Below are positions 50,613 through 59,656 of a stretch of DNA of 64,000 nt, piece by piece. Each line of letters begins with the position of its first letter. Within the stretch, counting starts at the first letter, position 1. The notes under the pieces were generated by a model. It was given only the letters and a program-made list of their open reading frames with translations. It made no database searches and was not told where the DNA came from. A program made the position numbers and the translations under genes. Source of the DNA: a candidate division WOR-3 bacterium (lineage in GTDB: Bacteria > Hydrothermota > Tepidihabitantia > SM23-42 > JAOAFX01); NCBI GenBank assembly GCA_039802005.1, contig JBDRVV010000010.1, forward strand, positions 1 to 64,000, in the 5' to 3' direction.

Positions 50613-51962
50613 TTATTTTAAGCCTATTTTTTCTAAACTATCTAAAAACAAATTTTTTATTTCTTCAAGCCTTTTTTCGGTTTTTGCCTCAAACCGCAAT
50701 ACGAGAACGGGCTGGGTATTTGATGCCCTGACCAATCCCCATCCATCACCGAAATCAACACGGACACCATCAATGTCAATAATTTTATATTTGTTTTTGA
50801 ACTCGGACTTTAATTTTTCTACAATCAAAAATTTCTTATCGTCAGTAGTATCAACTCGGATCTCAGGCGTGGAAAAATATTTTGGTATTTTTTTAGCAAG
50901 TTCAGAAAGTTTTCTCCCTTCGCTGAGTATCTCAAACAGCCGCAAGGACGCATATACGGCATCATCATAACCAAAATATCTATCGGCAAAGAATATATGT
51001 CCCGACATTTCACCTGCGAGGGGTGCATTCTCTTGCTTCATCTTTGCCTTTATTAACGAATGTCCGGTGCGATACATAATCGGCTTGCCACCGAGTTCTT
51101 CAATCCTTTCAATCAAACCCTTTGAGCATTTAACTTCAAATATAATCTTCGCGCCGGGTTGATTCTTTATTATCTTTTCAGCAAAGATTGCGAGTAGCAT
51201 ATCACCCCATATGATATTCCCACTTTCATCTATTACACCGATTCTATCACCATCTCCATCAAGCCCTATGCCCACATCAAACTTTTCGGATTGGACTTTT
51301 TCAATCAATTCTTTTATATATTTCTCAACTGTTGGGTCTGGAAGATGATTGGGGAAATTGCCATCTGGCTCTTTAAACAATATTTTAAAATCAGCATTAA
51401 GTTTTTGTAGTATTCTTTCCATGATTGGTCCACAGGTGCCATTTCCTGTATCAATGATGACCTTCAATCCTTTTTTTATTTTCACTCCGCTTAATAAATA
51501 ATCAATATAAGCCGGTACAATATCTTTTTTATCATAATCTCCTTGTCCTTTTTTAAAATCTTCCTTTTCAATTATTTCTCTAATCTTTTGAATCTCTTCA
51601 CCGTAGATTGCTGTCTTATTCACACAAACTTTACAGCCATTAAATTCCTTGGGATTATGGCTTGCAGTAACCATTATGCCATTAGAAATATTGCAGTGGA
51701 ATAACGAAAAATAAAGGACCGGCGTAGGAACAGTACCAATGTCAATTACATTAATTCCAGATTCACGCAGGCTTTTTATAAAAATCGCCATTATGCGTGG
51801 GGTGGAAATGCGAACATCTCCACCAATGACCACGGTATCATGCTTATTTATACGGTAATATGTACCGAGACCGCGTCCGAGTAATTCGGCATTTTCGTCA
51901 TTCAAATCATTATCGGCAATGCCCCTTATATCGTATTCCCTGAATATTGATGGATTTATCAT
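50613..51962 (-). CDS. Phosphomannomutase/phosphoglucomutase
   Basis: 449 aa. Catalytic phosphoserine loop VTASHNPKEFNGCKV (about 95-109), metal-binding GLDGDGDRIGVIDESG (about 235-250), sugar-binding GEMSGHIFFADRYFGYDDAV (about 317-336) and phosphate-binding RASNTQPVLVLRFEA (about 411). It interconverts hexose 1- and 6-phosphates for sugar-nucleotide supply to lipopolysaccharide and other polymers. The start overlaps the aminotransferase stop in ATGA. Confidence 0.93.
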   Translation of the reverse strand: MINPSIFREYDIRGIADNDLNDENAELLGRGLGTYYRINKHDTVVIGGDVRISTPRIMAIFIKSLRESGINVIDIGTVPTPVLYFSLFHCNISNGIMVTASHNPKEFNGCKVCVNKTAIYGEEIQKIREIIEKEDFKKGQGDYDKKDIVPAYIDYLLSGVKIKKGLKVIIDTGNGTCGPIMERILQKLNADFKILFKEPDGNFPNHLPDPTVEKYIKELIEKVQSEKFDVGIGLDGDGDRIGVIDESGNIIWGDMLLAIFAEKIIKNQPGAKIIFEVKCSKGLIERIEELGGKPIMYRTGHSLIKAKMKQENAPLAGEMSGHIFFADRYFGYDDAVYASLRLFEILSEGRKLSELAKKIPKYFSTPEIRVDTTDDKKFLIVEKLKSEFKNKYKIIDIDGVRVDFGDGWGLVRASNTQPVLVLRFEAKTEKRLEEIKNLFLDSLEKIGLK

Positions 51963-53368
51963 AATTGTGATTCTATATTTTCTATAACTTCTTCAATTAT
52001 TTTTAAGGCGATATCGGCTTCATTTTTGGTAATAATTAATGGCGGAGAGATTCTGATTGAATTAAATCCAGCCCCATAGAGGATCAATCCTCTTTTAAAA
52101 CACTCACCAGTTATAACTTCTTTGATATTCTTCCCATTCTTAGTAACAACTTTTGGAAAATGTTCTTTAGTTTCTTTGTGCCGAACAATTTCAAGGCCGA
52201 TCATCAAACCCAATCCCCGTACCTCACCAATAATTTTATGTCGGTTCATTATTTCAGTCAAACCGTTTTTCAGATACTCCCCGATTACTCGTGCATTTTC
52301 AATCAACCCATTCTCAATCAATTCCAGAGAAACGATTCCTGCCGCAGCAATCACAGGATTCCCACCAAATGTAGAACCGTGAGAGCCGGGCACCCAGGCA
52401 CGAGGATCAACTTCGGGATCCATCAGTTCTGCCCTACCAACTGTAGCACTCATTGGTAATCCCGAGGCGATTGCCTTGGCAATTAAAATTATATCCGGTA
52501 CTACATCTACATGGTTACAGGCAAACCATTTACCGGTTCTACCCAAGCCACTTTGAATCTCATCAAATATTAAAACAATTCCGTATTTATCAGCAATTGC
52601 GCGCAAGGCAGGTAAAAATTCTGGTGGTGGAACGATATATCCACCTTCACCCTGAATTGGTTCAACCATTATCAATGCAATATCTTCGGGGTCAATCAAC
52701 CTTTCAAATATGACATCGGTTAAGTATGAAAGACAATAAATTAGCGGAACTCCCCCAAATTCTTTTCTTATACACTCGGGATAGGTCTGGTTGAAAATGC
52801 AATGATAACAATAAGGATATGGGATATGATATACCTCTGGGATCAATGCTGAAAAGTGTGCACGCTGGACCTTTTTGCTTCCCGACATTGTCATCCCTGC
52901 AAATGTCCTGCCGTGGAATCCGCCTAAAAAAGAAATCATTTTCGTTCTTCGTGTATAATAGCGTGCAATCTTTAAAGATGCCTCTATTGCCTCGGCACCA
53001 GAAGAACCAAAATATACTCGTTTATCAAAGTCACCAGGAGTAATTTTTACCAGTTTCTCGGCAAGTTCAACTTGAGGTTCATAATAAAAATCGCTGCCCG
53101 AAATGTGAATTAACTTTCTTATCTGTTTATTTACCGCCTTAATTACCTCAGGATGGCAGTGTCCAGTGCCAACAACGGCAAATCCTGCACCAAAATCAAG
53201 ATACTTTTTGCCATCAATGTCCGTTATCCAAGCACCTTTTGCCTTATCCACAACAAGTGGTATTTCCCTTGTTCTTGTATGGGCACCAAACATTACCTTC
53301 TTATCACGATTAATTAGTCTCTTGCCTCTTTTACCAATATCTGGAGATTTATAATTTATGTATTCCAT
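51959..53368 (-). CDS. Class III aminotransferase (acetylornithine/4-aminobutyrate-type)
   Basis: 469 aa, PLP-dependent. YLDFGAGFAVVGTGHCHPEV (about 51-70), SGAEAIEASLKIARYYT (about 121), the PLP Asp in LIFDEIQSGLGRTGKWFAC (about 260) and the Schiff-base Lys in ILIAKAIASGLPMSATVGRA (about 285) are intact. GSHGSTFGGNPVIAAAGIVS (about 325) is typical. A CYHCIFNQTYPECIRKEFGG insert with three Cys (about 183-203) is characteristic of a thermophile branch of acetylornithine aminotransferase family proteins. Amino donor and acceptor not decidable. AAGGAG precedes ATG 53368. Confidence 0.92.
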   Translation of the reverse strand: MEYINYKSPDIGKRGKRLINRDKKVMFGAHTRTREIPLVVDKAKGAWITDIDGKKYLDFGAGFAVVGTGHCHPEVIKAVNKQIRKLIHISGSDFYYEPQVELAEKLVKITPGDFDKRVYFGSSGAEAIEASLKIARYYTRRTKMISFLGGFHGRTFAGMTMSGSKKVQRAHFSALIPEVYHIPYPYCYHCIFNQTYPECIRKEFGGVPLIYCLSYLTDVIFERLIDPEDIALIMVEPIQGEGGYIVPPPEFLPALRAIADKYGIVLIFDEIQSGLGRTGKWFACNHVDVVPDIILIAKAIASGLPMSATVGRAELMDPEVDPRAWVPGSHGSTFGGNPVIAAAGIVSLELIENGLIENARVIGEYLKNGLTEIMNRHKIIGEVRGLGLMIGLEIVRHKETKEHFPKVVTKNGKNIKEVITGECFKRGLILYGAGFNSIRISPPLIITKNEADIALKIIEEVIENIESQL

Positions 53369-53398
53369 AGAACTCCTTGTTTAATTTTTTATAAAGAT

Positions 53399-53785
53399 TC
53401 ATTCTGATTTTGATTGTTTTTGTTTTTCAATCGCCTGGATTGCTTCTTCGCGTGTACTATAAATGTTGGGCGAAAACCTCGCCTTTAAAGAAGTGGTGCG
53501 CACGGTCATCCTCGCCCAATCTTTTGTTCCATAACGGGCAAAACCAAGCAAGTATATTACCACTGTATTCTTTGCCACTTCACCATAATAATCAGCGACT
53601 TCGGCGTGGACCAAAAGATTATCAATATTTGATATCATATACACCTTTTTTCCCAATTTTTGGAAATATTTCTGATATTCAGCAAAAAATTCATCAACAT
53701 CCTGCTTGGTCTTTATCTCCCAGTGGTCTTCGGTAAAGACAATGTTTAATTTCTCATCATATTCAAAGATTACCTTGCCTGGCAT
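53399..53785 (-). CDS. Small conserved-type hypothetical protein (STAS/SpoIIAA-like in layout)
   Basis: 128 aa, no signal peptide, no membrane helix. Alternating strand/helix pattern: FEYDEKLNIVFTEDHWEI, QDVDEFFAEYQKYFQKLGKK, VYMISNIDNLLVHAEVADYY, NTVVIYLLGFARYGTKDWAR, FSPNIYSTREEAIQAIEKQK. That order recalls the SpoIIAA-like/STAS fold, but I see no diagnostic site. It leads the operon to panC. GAAGGAG lies before the ATG. Confidence 0.72.
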   Translation of the reverse strand: MPGKVIFEYDEKLNIVFTEDHWEIKTKQDVDEFFAEYQKYFQKLGKKVYMISNIDNLLVHAEVADYYGEVAKNTVVIYLLGFARYGTKDWARMTVRTTSLKARFSPNIYSTREEAIQAIEKQKQSKSE

Positions 53786-53805
53786 ATACTTCTCCTTCGT
53801 AGAGT

Positions 53806-53833
53806 ATTATATTAAATTTAGCACTATTGTCAA
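53806..53833 (-). promoter_or_regulatory. Promoter of the 53785-47549 operon
   Basis: Reverse strand: TTGACA (53833-53828), 16-nt spacer, TATAAT (53811-53806). A leader with GAAGGAG follows. Confidence 0.8.
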
Positions 53834-53959
53834 TGATAACTTTATACTTACAAAGTTAGATGGACTGGGTACAAATTAATGTACTTTTCTCCGATTAGAT
53901 TGCTTTAAGTAATTAAAGACCGTTAGGAAAAAATTGAGAATGTGCACTAAACAGATACC

Positions 53960-53987
53960 TTGACAATTGTTTTATTTTAAATAGAAT
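53960..53987 (+). promoter_or_regulatory. Leaderless-type promoter of the fab operon
   Basis: TTGACA (53960-53965), 16-nt spacer, TAGAAT (53982-53987), then 5 nt to ATG 53993. Confidence 0.75.
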
Positions 53988-53992
53988 TGAGT

Positions 53993-54724
53993 ATGATGCT
54001 TAAAGAAAAGATAGCCCTTGTCACTGGTGGTGCCAGTGGAATTGGGGCAGCGATTGCAAAAAAATTTACTGAAAGCGAAGCAATAGTTATTATTGTTGAT
54101 GTGGATGAAGATTTGGGCAAGGCAACTGCATTAAGTATGGGAAACCGGGCTCATTTTTATCATCTGAATATTGCGGACGAAAAGTCTGTGAATGACACTA
54201 TTGATAAAATAGCGAATGATTTTGCAAAGATTGATATACTGGTGAACAATGCTGGTATCACAAATGACAAATTGTTGATACGTATGACAAAAGATGATTG
54301 GGACAAGGTAATAAATATCAACCTTACAGGGACATTTCTGGTGACAAAGGCAGTTGTCAAATATATGATGAAACAGCGCTTCGGTAAAATAATTAATATT
54401 GCATCCGTAATAGGTTTGATCGGTAATGCCGGACAGTCAAATTATGCGGCAAGCAAGGCAGGTATAATTGGATTCACAAAATCCTGTGCCAAGGAATTTG
54501 CCTCAAGAAATATTACAGTGAATGCAATCGCCCCGGGGTTCATTGAAACAAGAATGACCGAAAAATTACCAGATGAAATAAAACAAGTTTATTTCAAATT
54601 AATTCCCTTGGGCAGGTTTGGTAAACCAGAAGATGTGGCAAACCTGGCACTATTTTTAGCCTCGGACCAGGCAGATTATATTACTGGTCAGGTGATCGCC
54701 ATTGATGGCGGAATGGTTATGTAA
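53993..54724 (+). CDS. fabG: 3-oxoacyl-[ACP] reductase FabG
   Basis: Reduces 3-ketoacyl-ACP in fatty acid elongation with NADPH. About 243 aa; the start is ATG 53993 (or 53996), 5 nt after the -10 box; the TTG at 53987 overlaps the -10 box and cannot be in the mRNA. Cofactor motif [15 protein letters not shown] (about 13), NNAGIT (about 85), catalytic Ser, Tyr and Lys in [20 protein letters not shown] (about 137-156), and C-terminal [17 protein letters not shown]. It leads an operon with ACP and FabF. SDR family members look alike, but the context fixes FabG. Confidence 0.95.
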   Translation: MMLKEKIALVTGGASGIGAAIAKKFTESEAIVIIVDVDEDLGKATALSMGNRAHFYHLNIADEKSVNDTIDKIANDFAKIDILVNNAGITNDKLLIRMTKDDWDKVININLTGTFLVTKAVVKYMMKQRFGKIINIASVIGLIGNAGQSNYAASKAGIIGFTKSCAKEFASRNITVNAIAPGFIETRMTEKLPDEIKQVYFKLIPLGRFGKPEDVANLALFLASDQADYITGQVIAIDGGMVM

Positions 54725-54740
54725 AAAGAAAGGAGAGAAA

Positions 54741-54980
54741 ATGGCAATATTTGATGAAGTCCGAAATATCATAGTGGAACAATTGCATGTTCCACCGGAG
54801 AAGGTAAATTCAGACGCAAAATTTATTGAAGACCTTGGTGCAGATTCTCTTGATACAGTTGAATTGATAATGGCATTTGAAGAAAAATTCAATATTCAAA
54901 TTCCTGAAGAAGATGCACAAAAACTTGATACTGTAGGTAAGGCGATTGCCTACCTTGAAGACAAATTAAAATCGCAATGA
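54741..54980 (+). CDS. acpP: Acyl carrier protein
   Basis: 79 aa. Phosphopantetheine Ser in [20 protein letters not shown] (about 32-51; Ser at about 37). The acidic helix pattern ([20 protein letters not shown]) is typical. The ATG is at 54741 after AAGGAG; the sequence upstream in frame belongs to fabG. It supplies acyl chains to FabF, LpxD and others. Its stop overlaps the fabF start by 4 nt. Confidence 0.97.
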   Translation: MAIFDEVRNIIVEQLHVPPEKVNSDAKFIEDLGADSLDTVELIMAFEEKFNIQIPEEDAQKLDTVGKAIAYLEDKLKSQ

Positions 54981-56218
54981 AGAGGGTTGTAATTACTGGG
55001 CTTGGCGTAATAACACCGCTGGGTAATGATCTTAGATCTACCTGGAATAATATGCTCCAGGGGAAAAGCGGTATTGGTTTAATAAAATCCTTTGATACAT
55101 CAAAACATACAGTGAAGATCGCCGGTGAAGTAAAAGACTTTAACCCAGAAACAAAGCTTGATCCCAAGGCAATTAAAAGACTTGACCGATGCGTTCAATT
55201 ATGTCTGTGGGCAGCCCTGGAAGCAGTTGCAGACGCCCAGATTGATTTTGAAAAATATGACAAGACTGATATTGGTGTCATTATTGGCTCCGGGATTGGC
55301 GGTTTATTAACCTGGGAAGATGAACATATCAAATATATGAATCAGGGACCAGGAAGGGTATCACCATTCCTGATTCCAATGATGATTCCGGATATGACTT
55401 CTGGTTATGTCGCGATACATTATGGTTTAAAAGGTCCAAATTATACTACCGTTTCTGCCTGTGCCTCCGGCGCCCATGCTATCGGGACAGCATTCAGGGA
55501 GATAAAATTAGGAAATGCCTCTGTTGTTATTACGGGTGGTGCTGAAGCACCAGTAACACCATTTGCATTAGCAGGATTCAGTAATATGCGTGCACTCTCA
55601 CGAAGGAATGATGAACCGGAGAAGGCTTCAAGACCATTTGACCAGGCAAGGGATGGTTTTGTAATGGCAGAAGGCGCAGCAGTATTGATATTGGAAGAAT
55701 TAGAATTTGCAAGGAAGCGCGGGGCAAAGATATATGCTGAAATTGTAGGATTTGGTGCAACTGGTGATGGTTATCATATAACTGCACCTTCACCTGAGGG
55801 TGAGGGCGCGCGTAGGTCAATGGAAAGAGCAATAAAAGAAGCAGGCTGCCAGAAAGAGCAGATAGATTATATCAATACCCATGGCACTTCAACGGATCTG
55901 AATGATAAATTTGAGGCAAGGGCGATAAAAGACCTTTTTGGACCACATGCTCCAAAGATTTATCTAAATTCAACCAAATCAATGATTGGCCATACCCTTG
56001 GTGCAGCAGGTGCGATTGAGGCTGTTGTAACTGTCTTATCAATCTATGAACAAATTCTCCACCCTTCAGTAAATCTTGAGAATCCTGATCCCGAGTGTGA
56101 AGGATTGAATTTTGTATTAAAAGAATCAAAAAAGGCAAAAATTGATTATGCACTCTCAAATTCACTGGGATTTGGTGGACACAACGCAACACTTTGTTTT
56201 AAGAGATTTACTGAATGA
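54977..56218 (+). CDS. fabF: 3-oxoacyl-[ACP] synthase II FabF
   Basis: Condenses malonyl-ACP with acyl-ACP. 413 aa. Nucleophile Cys in [20 protein letters not shown] (about 157-176), first His in [20 protein letters not shown] (about 297) and second His in [20 protein letters not shown] (about 333), plus the end [18 protein letters not shown]-terminal [20 protein letters not shown] is canonical. The ATG overlaps the ACP stop. Confidence 0.97.
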   Translation: MKRVVITGLGVITPLGNDLRSTWNNMLQGKSGIGLIKSFDTSKHTVKIAGEVKDFNPETKLDPKAIKRLDRCVQLCLWAALEAVADAQIDFEKYDKTDIGVIIGSGIGGLLTWEDEHIKYMNQGPGRVSPFLIPMMIPDMTSGYVAIHYGLKGPNYTTVSACASGAHAIGTAFREIKLGNASVVITGGAEAPVTPFALAGFSNMRALSRRNDEPEKASRPFDQARDGFVMAEGAAVLILEELEFARKRGAKIYAEIVGFGATGDGYHITAPSPEGEGARRSMERAIKEAGCQKEQIDYINTHGTSTDLNDKFEARAIKDLFGPHAPKIYLNSTKSMIGHTLGAAGAIEAVVTVLSIYEQILHPSVNLENPDPECEGLNFVLKESKKAKIDYALSNSLGFGGHNATLCFKRFTE

Positions 56219-56227
56219 AGTTTTTTG

Positions 56228-56818
56228 ATGAAAAAAAATAAGGTGGTGATCGGGGTGGGTGGAAATATTGGTTCAGGCAAGACAACAGTTGCAAAGATAT
56301 TCCAATCTTATGGAATGAAATACATTTCTGCCGACCGTATTGGGAAAAGTATATTGCCAGAAATTGCTGATCAATTAAGGTTATATTTTGGTAAAGACAT
56401 ATTCTCGGGTAAAAAAATAGACCGGCGAAAACTGCGTAGTGTCGTCTTTTCTAATAAAAAATATCTGAAAATTCTTAATAACCTCTCGCATCCAAGATTG
56501 ATAGAAAAAATAAATAAAGAGATTGATGGTATAGATAAGGGAATGGTAGTTGTTGATGCTGCACTGCTTTTTGACTGGCCCGCATTGTTGAAAAAAGTTG
56601 ATTTTCCAATTCTCGTTAAGGCGGCGATTGAAATTAAGCAAAAAAGGGCGCAAAAAAGAGGAATTCCAAAGAAAATATTCTTCTCCATACTTAAGAGCCA
56701 GAAAAAAGAATCCGAAATGACGAAGGCTGCAAAATATGTTATAGAAAACAACGGCACGCTTTGGCAACTCAAAAGGCAGTGCCAGAAGATTGTAAAGGAG
56801 TTAAAAAATGATTGTTGA
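56228..56818 (+). CDS. coaE: Dephospho-CoA kinase CoaE
   Basis: Last step of CoA synthesis. About 196 aa from ATG 56228; a TTG at 56225 is possible. P-loop VGGNIGSGKTTVAKIFQSYG (about 8-27), Asp/Arg in ISADRIGKSILPE (about 33), NLSHPRLIEKINKEIDG (about 80) and VVVDAALLFDWPALLK (about 100) follow the CoaE order. It fits with panC as part of CoA supply though far from it. It overlaps the zinc-ribbon gene by 11 nt. Confidence 0.9.
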   Translation: MKKNKVVIGVGGNIGSGKTTVAKIFQSYGMKYISADRIGKSILPEIADQLRLYFGKDIFSGKKIDRRKLRSVVFSNKKYLKILNNLSHPRLIEKINKEIDGIDKGMVVVDAALLFDWPALLKKVDFPILVKAAIEIKQKRAQKRGIPKKIFFSILKSQKKESEMTKAAKYVIENNGTLWQLKRQCQKIVKELKNDC

Positions 56819-57464
56819 ATGCACACATTGTCATTCAAAGTATAATGTTGATGAGCATAAAATTCCTGCCAGTGGTGTGAAGGTTAAATGTCCAAAGTGT
56901 CAGAATGTGATTTTAATAAAAAAAGAAATTCCACAACCAGTACCTGAACCCCCAAAAATAGAAGTTCCACCCCCACCACCAAAAGTAGAACCACCCCCAC
57001 CACCAAAAGTAGAACCACCTCCTTCGCCCAAAGTCGAGCCTCCACCGACTCCAAAGGTTGAAGCACCAACGCAGGTTTCTGTTCCAGAACCCCCTGTTAC
57101 ATCTCCACCAGAAACAAAAATCCCCGAACCACCTACCGTTGAAAGTCCAACCACTTCACAGGTTGAAGTTATTTCAAAACCCACACCATCGCCACAGCCT
57201 GAAATGAGTGAAGAGGACAAAAAATGGCATGAAAGGGCAAGGAGGCTTGCCAAGGCACTCGCTTCAGACCTTGTTCTGTATAATCAGGAAAAAGTGGAAC
57301 AGGGTTTACGGGATGGAACACTTGTGCAACTTCTTGGTGCTGAGATAAAACGCTCCTGGGAGTATTACTGCCAGCAAATACCAAAGCATATTGTAGAAAG
57401 CACGGACTACTTCAGAGAACAGTTGAATAAAATTGTTGGGAAGGGAAAAGAAATCTTCAAATAG
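56808..57464 (+). CDS. MJ0042-type zinc-ribbon protein with Pro-rich repeats
   Basis: 218 aa. N-terminal zinc ribbon with two Cys pairs: VECTHCHSKYNV and VKCPKCQNVILIKK (about 3-38), the MJ0042 zinc-finger type. A Pro/Val/Glu repeat follows (units such as PPPPPKVEPP, PPSPKVEPPPT; about 40-125). The C-terminal about 85 residues are helical (MSEEDKKWHERARRLAKALA; YYCQQIPKHIVESTDYFREQ). Such proteins occur in myxobacteria-like and FCB genomes, often of unknown role. No membrane helix. Convergent with the DUF1648 gene, 6 nt apart. Confidence 0.82.
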   Translation: MIVECTHCHSKYNVDEHKIPASGVKVKCPKCQNVILIKKEIPQPVPEPPKIEVPPPPPKVEPPPPPKVEPPPSPKVEPPPTPKVEAPTQVSVPEPPVTSPPETKIPEPPTVESPTTSQVEVISKPTPSPQPEMSEEDKKWHERARRLAKALASDLVLYNQEKVEQGLRDGTLVQLLGAEIKRSWEYYCQQIPKHIVESTDYFREQLNKIVGKGKEIFK

Positions 57465-57470
57465 AGATAT

Positions 57471-58439
57471 TTATTTTGTTTTCTCTCTTTTTGTCAGAAC
57501 CCGATAATAAATAAATAAAAAAACCAAAAATATTCCAGTAAAAAAGATAAACATTAAACCCATAGGCAATAAATGTGAATCATATACATTAAACCAATAT
57601 ATATCAAGCGCAGCATAAGCAACAATCAATTGAACAACTGAAACCATGATTATCAAAAGATAAATAGCCATTGGTTCATGATATCTATTCCTCATTGCAA
57701 AGAATGATATCGCACATATTATTAACGATATTATCTGGGAAAGGATTCCAAAATAAATGAAGGAAATCTTGGGACTCCATCCATCAGGATTCCCCCTGAC
57801 ATCAAAGTGGGTTGCAATCTTATCGGGCAATTGAGGATAAAGCAAAATGATCATTATCAGTGTGAGCATGAAGATTGTCTCCGGAACCAATAGTATCAGT
57901 GGACTTGCCTTCTTTTTTATCGTTTCGGGCTCAGGGTTTTCCTTAATCAGTGTTGTGCCAGTAGTTGACCTGAACCATTCTAATAAGCGTTCAGGCTTTT
58001 CTGGTGAAATCGCATAGTATCCATTTTTTGATTTTATAATTAAGACATCTTTCAATCTTGTTAACTGACAGTTGATATTTCCATAATCTTTTGTAGTATA
58101 GATGCCATAATAACCAAATAATCCTCCATTGCCCAATGACCTGATAGGTTTTAATTTATAAAAGTCATCAACTTCAAAAATGCCTTCAATTTCACTAATT
58201 GGAATTGAAATCTTTGTTCCTATAACTTTTTCAATAATGAAATATGCCCCCTGTATATAATAACTTTTAGGGCTTAAAAGGTAGCTGATTAAGACTATAG
58301 AAAGCATTAATAAAGCAAAAATCCAACCGTAGGGGATATTATTTATTAAAAAAAAGAAAGAAAAACAGACCAATAAAATACTTGTAATTATTGAGGTTAT
58401 CAGCGCCAATCTATCAAGTTTTGCAGGTTTAAATTCCAT
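57471..58439 (-). CDS. DUF1648-domain membrane protein
   Basis: 322 aa. About six membrane helices. N-terminal helices (LALITSIITSILLVCFSFFF, about 10-29; WIFALLMLSIVLISYLLSP, about 38) precede a PH-like part (about 60-165: ISIPISEIEGIFEVDDFYKL; VLIIKSKNGYYAISPEKPER). The DUF1648 core is at about 205-225: LPDKIATHFDVRGNPDGWSP, with helices before and after. In known cases (SdpI and kin) DUF1648 proteins act in immunity or signalling; here its role is unknown. It lies 2 nt after the solute-binding lipoprotein gene. Confidence 0.82.
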   Translation of the reverse strand: MEFKPAKLDRLALITSIITSILLVCFSFFFLINNIPYGWIFALLMLSIVLISYLLSPKSYYIQGAYFIIEKVIGTKISIPISEIEGIFEVDDFYKLKPIRSLGNGGLFGYYGIYTTKDYGNINCQLTRLKDVLIIKSKNGYYAISPEKPERLLEWFRSTTGTTLIKENPEPETIKKKASPLILLVPETIFMLTLIMIILLYPQLPDKIATHFDVRGNPDGWSPKISFIYFGILSQIISLIICAISFFAMRNRYHEPMAIYLLIIMVSVVQLIVAYAALDIYWFNVYDSHLLPMGLMFIFFTGIFLVFLFIYYRVLTKREKTK

Positions 58440-58441
58440 AA

Positions 58442-59656
58442 TTATTCCAGATCAACAAAGAATCTTTTTGCAGCGTTATTAAGTGCCTGTTCTGGGGTTC
58501 TTTCTAAACGCATTGCTTCTTCAAGTGCTTCGTTTAGATATATTCTGCCGGTGAACCATTCTTTTGTCTTCGGCTCAGTAGTTGCAAATTTAAGTTGTGC
58601 AATAATTCTATCATAATTAGGATTTTCATTAAGAAATTCTTGGAACTCAGGCATTTTCGTTGTGCTCTGCCTCGTGGGAAGATAATAACTTGCCTTCGTC
58701 CATTTTATCTGTTGTTCAGGTTCTAAGAACCACCGGATAAATTCCCAGGCAAGTCTTTTCTGTTCGGGAGTGGCTTTTTTAAACATTCCAATATTTGTTC
58801 CTGCAATCACAACTCTTTTATTTTTGCCGCTGGGGAATGGTGCTACACCCATTTTAAATTTTGGCCTGCCCTTCAAGAATGCCCAGGAGACAATGGAAGC
58901 TGGTATTGTTGCTACATTGCCGCTTAAAAATTCATCTTGACGTTGAAATCCAGGATTTAGATAAAATAAACTATCCTTTACCAAACCAACTAAATATTCT
59001 AAAACCTTCACCCCTGGTTCAGTATGAAACATTGGTTTCTTTGAGGTTTCATTGAATAATTCGCCACCTTCCTGATACACCATTGAACCAAAATACCAGA
59101 CATCAATAGGCCAGGATGTAGGCCAAATCCTTAATTTTTTCAATTTTTCACAGGCAATTCTGAATTCAATCCAGTTGTCAGGAAATTTGTATATTCCAGC
59201 TGAATCAAATATTGTAGCATTGTAATAAAATACCGGAAGGCTTTTATTAAAAGGAAGGGTAACAATTATTGAATCAAATGTGTTATCCTCAATAAATACC
59301 GGGAAAAAATCTGAAATGTTAAAGGAAGAATCTTTATCAATAAAATTCTGCAGGGGTTCCAAATATCCTGCTTTTAGAAATTGATCGGTCCATGATTCAT
59401 ACATTTGAGCGATTGTTGGCGGCGAATTTGACGCAATGGCGCCCATAAGTTTTTGTGCCAAGGCATCGTACGAACCCATCTGGGCAGATTTTATCTCACC
59501 TTCGGGATGCAATCTGTTAAACTCCTGTACCATTTCATTAAGTTTTTTTCCAATCGGTCCACCCATCACATGCCAAAAGTATACAACACATTTCTGTTCT
59601 TTAACACAACCCATAGAGATAAAGAAAGAAATCACCAGCGATAACCGGACTACCAT
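58442..59656 (-). CDS. Extracellular solute-binding lipoprotein (ABC type, family 1)
   Basis: 404 aa from ATG 59656, within the stop of the upstream gene (ATGGTAG). The lipobox is SMGC (LVISFFISMGCVKEQ, about 6-20). The periplasmic-binding fold is seen in VYFWHVMGGPIGKKLNEMVQ (about 22), NSPPTIAQMYESWTDQFLKA (about 77), ASIVSWAFLKGRPKFKMGVA (about 244) and LAWEFIRWFLEPEQQIKWTK (about 290). It would bind a sugar or polyol; in Gram-negatives it usually works with permease genes, which are not in the window. Odd partner: the fusion protein upstream. Confidence 0.88.
   Translation of the reverse strand: MVVRLSLVISFFISMGCVKEQKCVVYFWHVMGGPIGKKLNEMVQEFNRLHPEGEIKSAQMGSYDALAQKLMGAIASNSPPTIAQMYESWTDQFLKAGYLEPLQNFIDKDSSFNISDFFPVFIEDNTFDSIIVTLPFNKSLPVFYYNATIFDSAGIYKFPDNWIEFRIACEKLKKLRIWPTSWPIDVWYFGSMVYQEGGELFNETSKKPMFHTEPGVKVLEYLVGLVKDSLFYLNPGFQRQDEFLSGNVATIPASIVSWAFLKGRPKFKMGVAPFPSGKNKRVVIAGTNIGMFKKATPEQKRLAWEFIRWFLEPEQQIKWTKASYYLPTRQSTTKMPEFQEFLNENPNYDRIIAQLKFATTEPKTKEWFTGRIYLNEALEEAMRLERTPEQALNNAAKRFFVDLE

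Noticed and set aside
57050-57180. Repeats in the Pro-rich gene considered as a CRISPR array
   Set aside because: Units are short (about 30 nt or less), in frame, and have no spacer sequences between identical repeats.
56884-57253. Gly/Val-rich open frames opposite the Pro-rich repeat
   Set aside because: They are reverse readings of CCA/CCT codons; low complexity alone explains the long open frames.
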